This document shows positions 10,277 through 21,661 of a stretch of 64,000 bases of DNA, piece by piece. This stretch comes from Eublepharis macularius. Taxonomy: Eukaryota > Chordata > Lepidosauria > Squamata > Eublepharidae. Below the pieces are notes generated by a model. The model saw only the letters and a list, made by a program, of their open reading frames with translations, was not told the origin of the DNA and made no database searches. A program made the translations under genes and the position numbers. The DNA lies in NCBI RefSeq assembly GCF_028583425.1, contig NC_072796.1:130359464-130423463 (forward strand), written 5' to 3'. The stretch's first letter is position 1, and every line of letters begins with the position of its first letter.

Positions 10277-11092
10277 GGTAGGATCCCCTTATCATATGAG
10301 CCCTGAAAAGGGTGCCAGATACTCGTTTGCAGAATTGCCAGCATTTACTAGAATTTCCACATAAAGATCAACTGGTAGCAGATCTATGATATCTTCTGCT
10401 CCCCAATCCAGACCGATATAATATCTGGATGAGCAGCAGCAATTATGAAACTAAGCGCCTTATGAATACCTTGCTAAGTACTGCCAAGAAAAGGAATAAT
10501 CTTATCAGATCCTATATGTAGTACCAAAGTAGTTATTTATTCCCCACTTTTTCTTACAGAATTATTTTACATGGATAAATTTCAGACCACATTAAGATTT
10601 TCTCTTTTGCTCATAAGGAGCCTATACAAAAGGTAGAAAACGCAGATTTCAACACAATCGTGTTGAGCACAAAACTTGCCTTTCCCCTACTGTTTTCGAT
10701 ATTTGGTAAAGGTTCCCCCAAACACACGTTTTGTCTCCTCCTCCAAGGAAGTCTGTCTAGGTCACTAATAATAAGGGCATCTCCCATATTTGATTCGTTT
10801 TGTTTCCCAGGGACTACAGTTGTCTTCAGCAAGCCTGTTTCCTAACACCATCGCCTTGACTCTCTGCCCTCCAGTAAAACCCCGAAGCTTAGAAGGATAG
10901 TCTTGTCAATTTTACCAACACTGTTTTTTCTTACAAAAGGGCATATTTGTGTAAGCCTGAGCGAGATCTCATACAACTGGCAAGGCTTATCTCCAATCTA
11001 GGCAGTTTCACCTGAAACGACAGAGGGTACATCGTGGAAGATCTACGGGTTCTTTCTTCCAATGCTTTTCTCATTTTTTAATTTTATTTCAT

Positions 11093-11280
11093 TTATATCC
11101 CTCCTTTCTTCCCAACGGGGACCCATAGCAGCCTACACAATTCTCTCCCATTTTTTCCTCACAACAACCCTGTGAGGTAGGTTAGGCTAAGAGCATGCAA
11201 CTGGCCCTAGGGTCACTCAGCGAGCTTCTGTGGCAGGTCCTAATCCGTCACTCTAGCCACTACACTGCACACCCCAAACC
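11093..11280 (-). repeat. Family A SINE, antisense
   Basis: Reads tatatccctcctttcttccc, cctcacaacaaccctgtgag, gtaggttaggctaagagc and ggtcactcagcgagcttc, the complement of the family A 3' body and tail. Confidence 0.65.
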
Positions 11281-11927
11281 GTTACCTGTTTCACTTAAAA
11301 CAAGTGGTAGGGGCACAGTGATTAAAATGACAGGTGAGCGCACGGCTAATGCAGAAAGAGGGGGCGCTACATGCTTTCAGACTGTCCCTAACCAACTCAC
11401 AACTGGATTGCATCCATTGAGTTGCAGGACATTATAGGTAGGCATCTGGGCAGACTAACAGAGGGAGTGTCTTGCCCTGCCATTTTAAATGGGAAAAGCA
11501 GAAGTTGGGAGTGGTGGCTGAATGTTAAGCAATGTGGGATAATATTCTCGAACTATCACAAAAGCGCTTGAAAATCCAGGTGTGGTTTCAAGTCCGAAGA
11601 GCTCAGCTTCGCTTGTGTGTGGTTCCCCAGTGGTCTCCCTTCGGCTCCCAAACTTGCCCTGCTTCCCTCCAGCCAAAGACATTCCACAAACCTTTCAAGC
11701 CATCCTCTACACTGAAGACCTTGCTTAGAAGAAGTCCTTATTATAAGCAACCCATAACTGTAAGATTATAAGCAATCTTCGAGCAACCCATAACTAACCC
11801 AAAGAGCTTCCAATACTGGCACTGAACTCCGTGGGGGCACAGTTCCTGGACTACTTCGAAGTTCCAGCTCTTTCCAACAGATTTGAGCACGGGATATTTC
11901 CCAATTGACTGTGCCCATCAAGACTGT

Positions 11928-12078
11928 GGCTAATTCCACACCCATTGGATAATACACTTTCAATGCTCTTTAGCGATCATTTGGAACTGGGTTTTTGTGT
12001 GTGGAACAAAAAAATCCACTTCCAAAGTATTGCTAAAATGCACTGAAAGTGCATTATCCAACGTGTGTGGAAACAGCC
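11928..12078. mobile_element. Foldback MITE, TTGGATAATGCAC family (151 bp)
   Basis: The arms ggctaattccacac...cattggataatacactttca and their complement tgaaagtgcattatccaacg...gtgtggaaacagcc pair over about 45 bases. TGT flanks both ends (11925-11927, 12079-12081). A sibling lies at about 61478-61627. Confidence 0.75.
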
Positions 12079-12357
12079 TGTGAGACAGCCGAACAGCTTG
12101 CTCTTTTGGTAATTCTGCTGAAAGCACCTTAAGTCAGAAGTAAGTTCCATTTTATTCCATGGTGCTTACTCCCAGGAAAGCACTTACTCCCATGACTGCA
12201 CCCCCCTCTCGTACAAAAGCTCTCGCCTTCACAAACTGGTCAATCCTCAAAAGTGCCATAATGCCTATGGGTGATCATGTCTCATTTCTCCTGCCAGTTC
12301 ATTTCATTGTACTGCAAAATCTATTCCGTTCTCTCCCTAAAAGAAACAGCGCCTGTA

Positions 12358-12475
12358 GAGTTAAGAGTGCAGTAGCACCTTTAAGACTAACCAACTTTAC
12401 TGTAGCGTAAGCTTTCGAGAACCACAGGTCTCTTTGTCAGATGCAGACTAACACGGCTAACTCCTCTGGATCTGT
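12358..12475 (-). repeat. Interspersed repeat with GCATCTGAC...GAAAGCTTA core
   Basis: On the minus strand: gcatctgacaaagagacc, ggttctcgaaagcttacg and gttagtcttaaaggtgc. It is the same family as at 16395-16490 and 35505-35640 and contains a hammerhead-like arrangement at 12413-12440. Confidence 0.7.
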
Positions 12476-12479
12476 AAGA

Positions 12480-13600
12480 GTAAGAAACCTGTTTTCATTC
12501 TCAAGGCATGGATGCTACAGCGATAAGCGATGCTCAGGAATTCTTGGGATCTTTTGAAATCAATGCTTTTGCTTTTAGATTAAGCTAAACAAGGACAAAA
12601 CCAAAGACGATTATCCCTTAGCACTGTACTTAAGAGGCGCCTCCATGGACAGATGCAGTGTACCTCTGAACACCAGGTTTGCGCTCTCATTGTGAGCTTC
12701 CTGGCCTTGTTGGAAACAAGATGCAAGACTAGACAGACCCTGGTATAATCCACCATAACAATTCTTCCATTTTGTCACAGCTCCCCCTTTTCTGAAAGCT
12801 TATTTATCTGCATATTTAAACACAGACCTAAATTTTAGTGGCTAGCTACGCTCCGAGTGCTTTTAAAAATAAAGCTTCCATAATTCATTGTGGCTGCATC
12901 TTTGGAGCCCGGATTAGATAGCATTTGCTTTATATAATACTTTTATAAAGACCCCCACAGAACTGAGGGGTGGGGGAAGAGATTTGTTTTGTTTCAAAAG
13001 ATACAGGAAAACACTGTTTTTTAAAAAAAATTAGTCACGTCACTCCCAGAGAAATTCCCAGTGCATTTCCTTTTTGTTGACTGCTACTTTGCAAAACGCA
13101 TCTGCCTCGACTAGAATCATAAAGCTGCTCTGCCGGATCGTCAAACACCGCCGTTTCTATGGCAAAATCCCCACAACACCTTGAGCATTTCAGACTTTCA
13201 GGAAAACATGTTGGCTTCCATGTGACCAAGATAACATGACGTTATCATATTCTTCCCATCTTCTGCCTGCAAATTTCTCCAGGGCTCGTCTTTTGGAAAG
13301 AAAAGAAAGCCACGCTCTACCATTGCAAAGGGCACCGATCCATCACCCTGCCATGAAGCAAAAAGAGGGGCGGGCGGCCCAGGGCTGCAACCACCAGCGC
13401 CAGATAGCCCCTAATTTGGTACAGCAGGCCACCACCGAAAGCAAATCTTTACAGGCTTTCCTCTAATTTCTTCATGCACCTTTTCACAACCCTGATTTCA
13501 GCCAGGCAAGAATTCATCCGCTCCGTGTTTCTGCGGCTGACAACCACTTTGAACTATCTCCAAGGCACCTTTAGTATGAGGTCCTTGTGAATTAGGCGCA
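12480..13600. other. Non-repetitive sequence in the KCNQ3 intron near exon 1
   Basis: No repeat family recognised over about 1.1 kb directly downstream of the promoter block. Composition is moderate. This is a plausible place for regulatory sequence of KCNQ3; no specific site can be named. Confidence 0.4.
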
Positions 13601-13983
13601 TTAAGTGAAATTGACCCAGCCTTCCCATGGGGCAGATTCACACATTACGGGTTTTCGAGTGTCACACCTGCACAAGGCGAAGATCTGCAGGCGCGTGTGC
13701 CACACAGGCACACTCAGAGAGCCAAGCATGGGTGCGCATTCCGTGGCACAGGCAAGGTGCCCGCCACCCACCCACCCCCAACCAGCTTTCCTCTCCATTT
13801 CCGTACCAGCCCTGCCAGGGCGCCTCTGCCAACTGGAGGGCTGCCCCAGCCCGCCCATGGGCACCAGCCTTCCACTCGTGCCAACCTCTTGGCTGGCAAC
13901 CCCTCCGCACACACACCCCCCCCCCGGAGACCAGTCCTCCCTCGCTCAACCACGGAGATGCCAAGCTGGCAGGGCAGCCAGCG

Positions 13984-13989
13984 ACTCAC
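13984..13989 (-). promoter_or_regulatory. KCNQ3: Splice donor of KCNQ3 exon 1
   Basis: On the minus strand the sequence is CTTCGT|gtgagt, a near-consensus U1 site. The coding frame would stop at TGA two bases into the intron if this site were not used. The intron phase (two bases of the valine codon before the junction) agrees with translation continuing into S1. Confidence 0.9.
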
Positions 13990-14324
13990 ACGAAGGCGTG
14001 ATAGAGCAGCGCCCAGCCCCGCGGCCTCTCCAGGGCGTCGTAGATCAAAGTTTGGACCCGGCGGTACTTGACGTTGTTCCTCTTGACGGGTCGGCTCAGG
14101 GGGGTCTTGGCCAGCAGCCCGATGCCCTGCACGGCCCGGCGGGCCCCCTCTTCCTTGCCCGCCCGCTCCAGCAGCAGGGCCCCATCCTTGTCGGCCCCGC
14201 TGCCCAGCGCCAAGGAGCCCTGCTCCAGGTCCTTCTTCTCCTCCAGCTCGCCGCCCCCGCCCCCGTCACCAGCCCCCGGGCACGCCGCTGCCCCCGCGGC
14301 CGCCTTCCTGGATTTCAGCCCCAT
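13990..14324 (-). CDS. KCNQ3: KCNQ3 coding exon 1 (potassium channel KQT member 3, N-terminus)
   Basis: KCNQ3 pairs with KCNQ2 or KCNQ5 to form the slow M-current potassium channel of the neuronal plasma membrane. The exon encodes 111 full codons plus two bases of a split valine codon. It starts at ATG 14324, with A at -3 and G at +4, a good initiation context. Residues 1-35 are Ala/Gly/Glu-rich and low in complexity, as in mammalian KCNQ3. The diagnostic blocks follow: [16 protein letters not shown] (38-53), [18 protein letters not shown] (67-84), YRR then [13 protein letters not shown] (87-103), and WALLYHAFV entering segment S1. The reading ends in CTTCGT followed by gtgagt, a strong splice donor at 13989, so the S1-S6 channel core lies outside the window. 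The N-terminus is somewhat shorter than in human, because of the low-complexity part. KCNQ2, 4 and 5 lack the ADKDG and [13 protein letters not shown] combination, so the paralogue call is firm. Confidence 0.95.
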
Positions 14325-14810
14325 CTTCCTCCACGGCTGCTCTTCGCCCGGTGCTCAGAGGGCGGCGCGGGTGCAGGGCCGGCAGCCGCGGGGAGCCCAA
14401 TGCCATGGTCCGTGCCCGCCCGCCAATGTCGCGGCAGAGATTCGCCCCTTGCAGGGCACGGAGCGCCGGGAGAGAGGCGAGGCGAGGCGAGGACGGGCCG
14501 GCGAATCACATCCTCGGTCAGGCCATCCTCCTCTCGCGGAGCCGCCGCCGCTCAGCAGCCCCGGGGCGGCCGCCTGGCACACCTGGCCCCTCCGGGCAGC
14601 GCTACCATGGCGGGCTCGGCGGGACGCGGCAGCCCTGCTCGCCTCGCCCGGCTCCTGCCTCTGGTGCCAGCCGGTCCCCGGCGCGCCGCTCCTGGCCAGC
14701 CTCGCCTCACCGTCGGGCGTGGCCCATTGTACGGACGGGCAGGCAGCGAATCGCAGCCGCGGCTCCGCCTCCTCCTCTGCCTGGGCTCAGGCCAGGCGGC
14801 GCGCAGCCCG

Positions 14811-15590
14811 GGCGCAGTTGGCTGCTGCCGGCGCGCAGAGGAGGAAAAGGGGGTTTGCGCCGCCGTTACCATTGCATTGCACTGCACCGCATTGCAATTG
14901 CCAGTCGGTGCAAACGCCCCCCCCCCCAAGGATTTCCCCAGCAACCAGGCGGGGGGTCGACCTCGCTCTCTGTCTCTCTGCCCAGGCCAGGGCGCAATTG
15001 CGGGATCTGAGGCTGCCCGGCGTGCGCGCACAGGAGGAAAGGGGCTTTGCTTTGCAATTGCATCGCCTTGCAAGTGCAATTGCCAATCGGCGCGAAAAAG
15101 AAAAGCAGGGATTTCCCCAGCAACCGGGTGGGGGTCTCTGTCTCTCTGCCCAACCCAGGGCGTAATTGCCGGCTATGAGGCTTCCAGCCATGCATAGATG
15201 CTTTGCAGTTACCAAAAAAACCCTTCAATGATTTCCCCAGCAACCGGGTGGGGGGTCTCTGCCCAACCCAGGACGTAATTGCCAGCTATGAGGCTTCCAG
15301 CCATGCACAGGAGCTTTGCAATTGTCACGAGGTGCCAAAAAAAAAAAAAACCCACCCTTCAAGGATTTCCCCAGCAACCAGGCGGTGGTCTCGCTCTTTC
15401 TGCCCAGCCCAGGGCGCAATTCCGAGCTGCGAGGCTTGCACAGGCGGAAAGGGGCTTTGCTTTGCGGTTGCATTGAATTGCAATTGCAAATGCCAATCGG
15501 TGCAAAAAAGAAAAGCCGGGATTTCCCGAGCTACCAGGCGGGGGTCTCTCTATCGCTCTCTCTCTGTGCCCAGCCCAGGGATTTCCTCTC
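14811..15590. repeat. Degenerate tandem array (about five 120-180 bp units) upstream of KCNQ3
   Basis: The landmark gatttccccagcaacc (variants included) recurs at about 14932, 15109, 15229, 15363 and 15519. Each copy is followed by a run of gtctctctgccca, then cagggcgcaattgc, then a gaggctt block, and in the longer copies by ggggctttgctttgcaattgcat and gccaatcgg. Unit length varies because the tail is partly deleted in units 2 and 3, where A-rich runs replace it. A partial leading copy starts near 14811. It is a minisatellite in a promoter CpG island. Confidence 0.85.
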
Positions 15591-15985
15591 TCCAGCAGAG
15601 GCCGACAACCCGGGCATCTCTCACCGTGCCAGCCTGACCGGGTTGGGGACGCTCCCGAGCTGCAGGGGGATTCCCGGTCGCTTTTCTGCTGGGAGAACCG
15701 GGGTGGGTTGGGGGTGAAGCCGGGGTGGGGGGAGAAAGGAGGCTGAGGGCGGAATAGATTTCTGCCTCTGCTGCTTCTCTCCCTCTCCCCCACCCTGGCC
15801 GTCCCTCTAGCAAGCATCCTTCCAAACCTGATCCAAACTTGGAAACAGAAGCTGTCAGCAGGTGGCGCTGTCACATTTGGCGGCTATAGGGACTCCCCGA
15901 TCATTTCTAAAATGATGCTACGGCGGTGGGGAGTCCGGCCCCTAAGCAGCTGGCGCCCCCAGAAGGAAGAAATCAGCATCTTTGT

Positions 15986-16135
15986 TTAGGGTTGCCAACT
16001 CCAGCTGGTGAAATTCTTGGAGATTTGGGGGTGGAGGGCAGGATTTGAGGAGGGGAAGGACCTCAGTTGGGTGTAATGCCATAGAGTCCAAAACAGCCAT
16101 TTCCTCTAAAGGAAATTACCTCTGGGAAGCTATTG
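15986..16135 (+). mobile_element. hAT-like MITE, TAGGGTTGCCA family, truncated
   Basis: It starts tagggttgccaactccagc, followed by ttcttggagatttgggggtg, cctcagttgggtgtaatgcc and atagagtccaaaacagcc. The right terminus is lost. Complete relative: 38381-38589. Confidence 0.65.
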
Positions 16136-16394
16136 AATTGGAATCCATATGTAGATTTCATTCAGTCAGACTTGGATTGAATAGAGACTCTGGATGGTTA
16201 TCTCATTACCAAAAGTAACTGCCTTCAAGCATTCTATTCCGATTCTGCCATGGAGGGGAGGGGTCACACCCAGCCTGGATTGTGCATTCCACCTCTTTCA
16301 TGACTTCGGCAACTGATTTGCATTTACATGGCCCTCCCTGCACCCTCTTCCCCCTCCCCTCACCACCTGTACATCTCTGGCCAGTGTCTTCATA

Positions 16395-16490
16395 CCCTCC
16401 ATGCATCTGACAAAGAGAGCTGTGGTTCTCAAAAGCTAATGCTACAATAAAGTTGGTTAGTCTTAAAGGTGCTACTGGACTCTACTATTT
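16395..16490 (+). repeat. Interspersed repeat with hammerhead-like core
   Basis: gcatctgacaaagagagc, tgtggttctcaaaagctaat, gttggttagtcttaaagg and tgctactggactct. Same family as at 35505-35640 in the same orientation. Confidence 0.7.
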
Positions 16491-16635
16491 TGGAGACAAG
16501 TGGCAATTCTGGGGGAGCTCCAGGCCTCACCGGGAGATTGGCAAACGTATATGCCTTGTGCAGCACTCCCAAAAGATGAGCTACATGGCCAGTTTAGAAA
16601 CCAGGTCTTGACAACCAGCTCCTGTTCTAATCCGT

Positions 16636-16830
16636 GAGAGCTAATGTAGTGTAGTGGTTAGAGTCGAACTAGGATCAGAGAATCAGCTTTGAACCCCCAC
16701 CTTCCGTGAAGCTCACTGGATGACCTTTGGCTAGTCACTCTCAGCCTAACCTACCTTACAGGGTTGTTGTAAGGATAACATAGAGGAGGAAAGATATAAC
16801 GTACTGGTGGGATAAAACTCAATAACTGAA
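16636..16830 (+). repeat. tRNA-derived SINE (family A)
   Basis: Head gagctaatgtagtgtagtgg; B-box region ctttgaacccccaccttcc; body agctcactggatgacctttgg, cagcctaacctaccttacag; tail ggataacatagaggagg. Confidence 0.75.
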
Positions 16831-17214
16831 TATTCTTCAACTGGAAGCTCTCATTGCAGCCAAATCAAAGATGGCCCTGCCTTAGCTACAGAAAGGAATG
16901 GAATGTATTAGATTTTTTTTTTCTAGAAAATGATCTTGCATATTTTTCCACACCTGGGGGTCAAGGGAGGGGGCATATCTGCATGTGCAGTAGAGGGGTT
17001 GGAGCATGTGCAGAGTGCCTTTTAATTTTTGCTGGTTAAACACAACTGCTGCAACCAACCTCCTCAACATAGACACACACTGCGAGGCTTGAGCTCATGG
17101 TTCCTGGAATGTGGCTTTGGGACAATCTTGAGTCCTATCACCTCCCGACCAAATACAGACAGCCCTCACATTTCTTGCATGGGGGGGGGAGGGTTGGATG
17201 ACCTCATGGTACTT

Positions 17215-17335
17215 TAAAGTCTAACACATTTTTATTTCAGCACCAACGTTTGTTTTTCATGAACCCACTTCTTCAGTTGTACCTGTGAAAGCTTTTGCTG
17301 GAATAAAATTGTGTTAGTCTTTGTCACAAAGGGTG
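17215..17335 (-). repeat. Interspersed repeat, ACTTCTTCAG family
   Basis: It carries aagtctaacacatttttatt, gaacccacttcttcagttg and gtgaaagcttttgctgg. Related to 41259-41525 but diverged. Confidence 0.5.
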
Positions 17336-17504
17336 CCTGATGGTAAAAGAACTTCCCATGAACGCAAGAAAGCTGCCTTTTACCGAGTCAGAACTTTGGT
17401 CAGTACTGACGGTTCTAACTAGCAGGAGCTCTCCAAGGTCACATGACCTGTTGCAAACACTCTTGCAGTGAGCCACAGCCCCTCCCCATAAACACCCCTT
17501 ACAG

Positions 17505-17849
17505 CAGGAGTCTCCAACACGGTGCCCAGGGGCACCGTGGCATCTGCCGACATCTATCAAGTGCGTTCCGACAGTGGGTGGAGCCAGATGGAGCTTTTGA
17601 TGGGTCATGGGAGATCTGATTGGCTACGCTGATAAAGCAAAATTGCTTCTGCCACAAGTGTTGGTTTTAGTCTCTCACTCCTCTTTCCCAGTGTATTTTT
17701 AAAATTACCACTCTTTCCCCATGCGCTTGGACTTCCTCCGAGCGTGTGCATGGCTCCACCTCCCGCAGCAGCCATTTTGTGGTTGTATCCACCACTCTGT
17801 GTCAGAATTCCAAAGGTACTCACAGGCTTTAAAAGGCTGGGGACCCCTG
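17505..17849. mobile_element. hAT-like element, CAGGGGTCCCCA family (345 bp)
   Basis: The ends are CAGGAGTCTCCAAC and GGGGACCCCTG, a diverged form of the Charlie-type terminus. Flanking octamers ccttacag (17497-17504) and ccttggag (17850-17857) match at six of eight bases. Fragments of related elements start at 22140 and about 45175. Confidence 0.7.
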
Positions 17850-18056
17850 CCTTGGAGTCTTTTCACACATCTATTAAAAATACACATTAACTTACTGCTT
17901 TCCCAAAGAGTGAACAATGCAGTTTACATTTTTGAAGTGCCACCAAACCTATGCTTGGAAAATATGTGTATTATACACTCACTGGAGAGCTAAAATTGGT
18001 TGTTGAACGTGAGCAAGCCCAGCTTCGTTATGTGTAATGTGTGAAGCAGCAGCCTG

Positions 18057-18242
18057 AATGACCGGAGCTTGTCAGAGCTTGGAAGCTAAGCAGGGTCAGC
18101 CGTGGTGAGTGCTTGGATGGGAGACCACAAAGGAAGTTCAGGGCTGCGTGCAGAGGAAGGCAAAATGGCAAACCACCTCTGATCGTCTCTTGCCTGGATG
18201 AGGTCGCTATGAGTCAGTTGTGACTTGACAGCACTCGATGAT
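18057..18242 (+). repeat. 5S rRNA-derived SINE
   Basis: Head gagcttggaagctaagcagg, gtcagccgtggtgagtgc, ttggatgggagacca is 5S-like; body aatggcaaaccacctctgatc, gaggtcgctatgagtcagttg; end acttgacagcactcgatg. Confidence 0.85.
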
Positions 18243-18423
18243 ATATTATTATTATAATGTGGGAAACAGCATTATGCATAATAGCCTTTCACTCATAACA
18301 GCCTCATTACCCCCCCCCAAATATGTTTGGTGGCTCTTGTACATTCAGCATTACACATTACTGTCCCAGTGAGGTAGCTTCTTGAAACGGCCTCTGTGCA
18401 CGTTCAGAGAACTGGAGAGGCGC

Positions 18424-19830
18424 TAGGGTTACACTTGTCAGGTCCTCCGGAGCCCAAACTGGGGGACTGGGGTGGTTGGAGGGGGCACGCGCATCATAGG
18501 TACTTACTTCATGCGTGCGCACAGCATGCATGCTCTCCTGAGCACTTCTCTGTTGCATCGGAAATGACGTCATTCCTAGTGTGAAAGGGAAGTGAAGGCC
18601 ACTGCGTGAAGGCCACTGCCCAAGGGCCTTCACTTCCTTGTCACGCCGGGAATGACGTCGTTCCCCGTGCAACAAGGAAGTGCTCCACAGTGCTGGAGCG
18701 TGCTGCAGGGCTCCTGGCCCATTCCCTGTGTCTTCCCCCACACACCACTGGCCAGGTGAGTGCTGTCGGGGGACAGAGGCTGGGAGTAGGGGTATCCCCC
18801 ACCCCCACAGGAGGAATGAAATCCCTAACTTGGGTGCATAGGACAAGACATGGGCAATCTGCTGTCCCTTACTGGTCTTGCATCTCCCGTCTACTGAGCC
18901 AGGAGTAAGCAACAGCACAACCTGGGAGAGCCCAGTGGGACCGCGGGCCATCCACTGTCTGGGCCAGAGCCAAGCCTATGAGTCCTCCTGTTGCAGTCCA
19001 GCTGGCTGAGCCATGGACAGCACCCATGCTACAAGCTGGCCATTCATGCCACACTAAAGCACACTCCAAGGGTCAGATCCAGCCAGCTTTTTCACTCCAT
19101 CTCAGCCAATTGCCCTCTTTACTCCACCTAGGGATCCCAGGTCTTCTGGTGAGGGCAGGGGATCCCCCCCACTCCCACCTTACTCCCCCCCCACCACTCA
19201 CCAGGCCAGCAAGGGGGAAAGGCAGGGGAACAGGCCTCCTATGCTCCCTGGGCGGCACAACAATGTCACTCCCAGGAGCGATGTCACTGCTCCACCCTAA
19301 GAGTGCTCCTGTGGTTTGCAACAGGCTGATTTGGTCCTCAGAGACAAAGGATACGGTGAGTGCTGGGTAGGGGTGCCATTCCCCCACCTGAGGCGGGGGA
19401 TCCCCAGCTCCCACCCTTCCCCCCACGCCTATTTACTTGGCCAGTGGGGGAGCGCACTGCCCAAGGCACCCCCTGGGCGGCATAGTGCGCCTGCTGGCAG
19501 CGCAATCCACTCCCATGCCCACAGTGGCCCAAATCGTAGTCCACAGCAGGCCCGTTTCGGGCCCCACAGTGGGCCATTCAGCCTCTCGGGGAGCACAGGG
19601 AGCATCCTTTGACCCATGGGGCTGCCCTTTGGCCTGCATGATGATGTCACTTCCTGGAAGTGATGCCATCATGGAAGCCAGAAGTGCGCGCGTGCGGAGA
19701 AACAACCCGAGGAACCCAGCAAGGTATGTGCCAGGCTCCCTGTCTCCCGCCATGGGACTCAAGGGACCTGGTAACCTCAGTGCCGGGTCCCCCGACCCTT
19801 GCTGGGAGGCTAAGGGGGCCTGGCAACCCT
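18424..19830. mobile_element. Cluster of hAT-like TAGGG...CCCTA MITEs
   Basis: A first unit runs from tagggttacacttgtcagg (about 18424) to aaatcccta (about 18828). A second starts tagggatcccagg (about 19128) and the cluster ends ctggcaaccctaa (about 19830). Inside recur aatgacgtcattcc, gtgagtgctg and cactcccacc blocks. Overlapping frames of 95-200 codons on both strands are by-products of GC-rich repeats. Confidence 0.6.
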
Positions 19831-20309
19831 AACTCCGCCACCACCATCCTGTTCCACATGGCTTTTGCCAATGCAGTTTCCACAACCCCCAGAATTACCT
19901 TTTGGAGTGGTCAAAAGGGACCCCCTCCTTCCTTTTCCAACAGCTGAAATGCTGCTTGGGTCCAACCCCAAGCCCTTTATTCCAGCCAGCCATTAGTCTC
20001 TTTTAAAAATTAACACTTTTATTAGTCTTTTTCCAAAATCACAGCAAAACAAAAACGAGTTGGATCATACCTAATATTCCTACCTGCACAAGGGGGGATT
20101 TTAGTTGATTCCCACCCCCCACCCCCCATGGCAGACCTTCAGTTCTGCCAAGCTATTCCTGAGGAGTTTCCCATCTCTAAGGAGCAGCATCTTGGAGGGG
20201 ATATTTTAGATACAGCGGAAGGGGAGGAAGGGAAGTTGAACTTCCGCAGATGGAAATCCTTCCATTCACAGAAACTGTAGGGGGAGCCAAGCTTGGATAA
20301 CCATCTTTA

Positions 20310-20314
<5 letters not shown>

Positions 20315-20350
<36 letters not shown>
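20315..20350 (+). repeat. (GA)n microsatellite
   Basis: An uninterrupted run of about 18 GA dinucleotides. Confidence 0.95.
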
Positions 20351-20356
<6 letters not shown>

Positions 20357-20810
20357 AAAGTGAGAATACAGAATACAATAGCATAGGACTCACGCAATGA
20401 TTCAACTATCACAGTAAATAAATATATCTAATTCTTGACATGGCCATACTTGTTGATACTTAAATCCAGAGAATGGAGCCATGAACAGGTAAGGCCAATC
20501 TTTCTAGGAACCAGGAAAAGCCCTTGGTTTACAGAAACATCTGGGGGAAAAAACATAGAGGACACAGCGACTGTAGGTTTAAGAAACTCAATGATCATCA
20601 TGGTGGTTGCATGGCAGCCTTGATTTCTGTCAATAAAAGGCAGGGGGAGGGGGGAGGCCTCTTTCTAGGCCTATCTTGGCCTTTGAAGGAGGACTTGTTT
20701 GGGACAGGCCCAGACCACTGGGCAACTAGATACCACACAACTGGGCAGCTAGATACCACACAACTTGCATGAGTCAGCCAGGACTGCCTGTTCAACAGCA
20801 GCCGCCCCCC

Positions 20811-21045
20811 GGAAGCCAATGTGGTGAAGTGGTTAGAGTTTCAGAAAAGGGTCTGGGAGACGAAGGTTCAGTTCCCCACTCTTCTGTGGAAGTTCACCGG
20901 GTCTCCTGGAGCCAGTTACTCTTTCTCAGTTCAGCCTACCCTCCAGGGTTGTTGTGAGGATAAAAAGGAGAGATGAATGATTGTAAGCTGCTTTGAGCCC
21001 CCATGGCAGGGAACAGTGCAATCGAAATGAAGTAACTAATAAATA
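20811..21045 (+). repeat. tRNA-derived SINE (family A)
   Basis: Head ggaagccaatgtggtgaagtg, B-box ggttcagttccccactc, body gcctaccctccagggttgttg, tail gattgtaagctgctttgagcc and taataaatatag. Confidence 0.75.
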
Positions 21046-21660
21046 TAGCTGATGGGAGGGGCAGATAAAAGATGGGTTGGTGGGTGAATATGAAGGAGGA
21101 AAAGGTGAGGGTGTAGGTGTGGAAAGAAGAAACAGTGTACAGAGCACAGTGAGATAATCCTCACAATTCTTTGTGGGTTCCCCACTGTGCAATTGGGTCT
21201 GGCCCAGCTGCTGGCCACACACAACTGGAGCATAATTTTCCTGGGGAGAGACTGCCAGGGGAGAGAAAGAGGGAAAGTTGAAGACGGGTAGAAGGCAGAT
21301 AAATGTAGGGTGGCTGGTGGGTGGGGAAGGAGAGAAGAAAGTAGGAAAAGGAGAGAGGCTATGAGGCTTACAGAGAAGGAAAAGAGGAAGTAGCAGGGGA
21401 GGAGAAAATGAGAGGCCCTCCGCGAGTCAATGTGGGTCCCTCACTCAAAGTACCTCCATCCAACCCAAGGATTTCTGTCAAGCTAAAGGCCGAAGGGCCA
21501 GCCAAATCACCATTTACAAACGAAAGATATGAGAGCCGTTCCGCAGCCCTCCTCCCACCCTCTGCCCCACCCCCCCAGCCATATAATCTGGTTTTCCAAG
21601 GCTTGTTGCTCATTTTCATTCCAACGCTAATTTCTCCGTTCGCTCCAACTCCCAGATTCG
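21046..21660. other. Unrecognised, purine-rich intergenic DNA
   Basis: Positions 21050-21400 are strongly purine-biased on the plus strand (many gaagga, gggaga). Positions 21410-21660 look non-repetitive. No gene seen. Confidence 0.4.
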
Positions 21661-21661
21661 A

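Larger units (their letters stand above)
1..13989 (-). other. KCNQ3: KCNQ3 intron 1 (5' part)
   Basis: Everything downstream of the exon 1 donor on the minus strand, to the window edge, belongs to the first intron, which is very large in other vertebrates. No further KCNQ3 exon was found: no S1-S6 or pore motif (TIGYG) occurs in any frame. It holds SINEs, MITEs and one L1 fragment, listed separately, and non-repetitive stretches at about 7.1-8.1 kb, 9.35-9.8 kb, 10.3-11.05 kb and 12.5-13.6 kb. Confidence 0.85.
13700..15800 (-). promoter_or_regulatory. KCNQ3: CpG-island promoter region of KCNQ3
   Basis: This block is far richer in G, C and CpG than the surrounding AT-rich DNA and covers the first exon and the sequence upstream of it. 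The 5' UTR and start site must lie above 14324; no TATA box at a plausible distance was seen, which is usual for CpG-island promoters. GC-box-like GGGCGG sequences and CCAAT motifs (in the tandem repeats at 14.8-15.6 kb) are present. The long plus-strand open frames here (up to 530 codons) reflect GC-rich composition and few stop codons, not genes. Edges were judged by eye. Confidence 0.75.

Noticed and set aside
13605..15197. A 530-codon plus-strand open frame, with a 365-codon companion at 14068-15165
   Set aside because: It runs antisense to KCNQ3 exon 1 and through the CpG island and tandem array. Its Ala/Pro/Arg/Ser-rich translation is what GC-rich DNA without stops gives; no domain or splice signal supports it.
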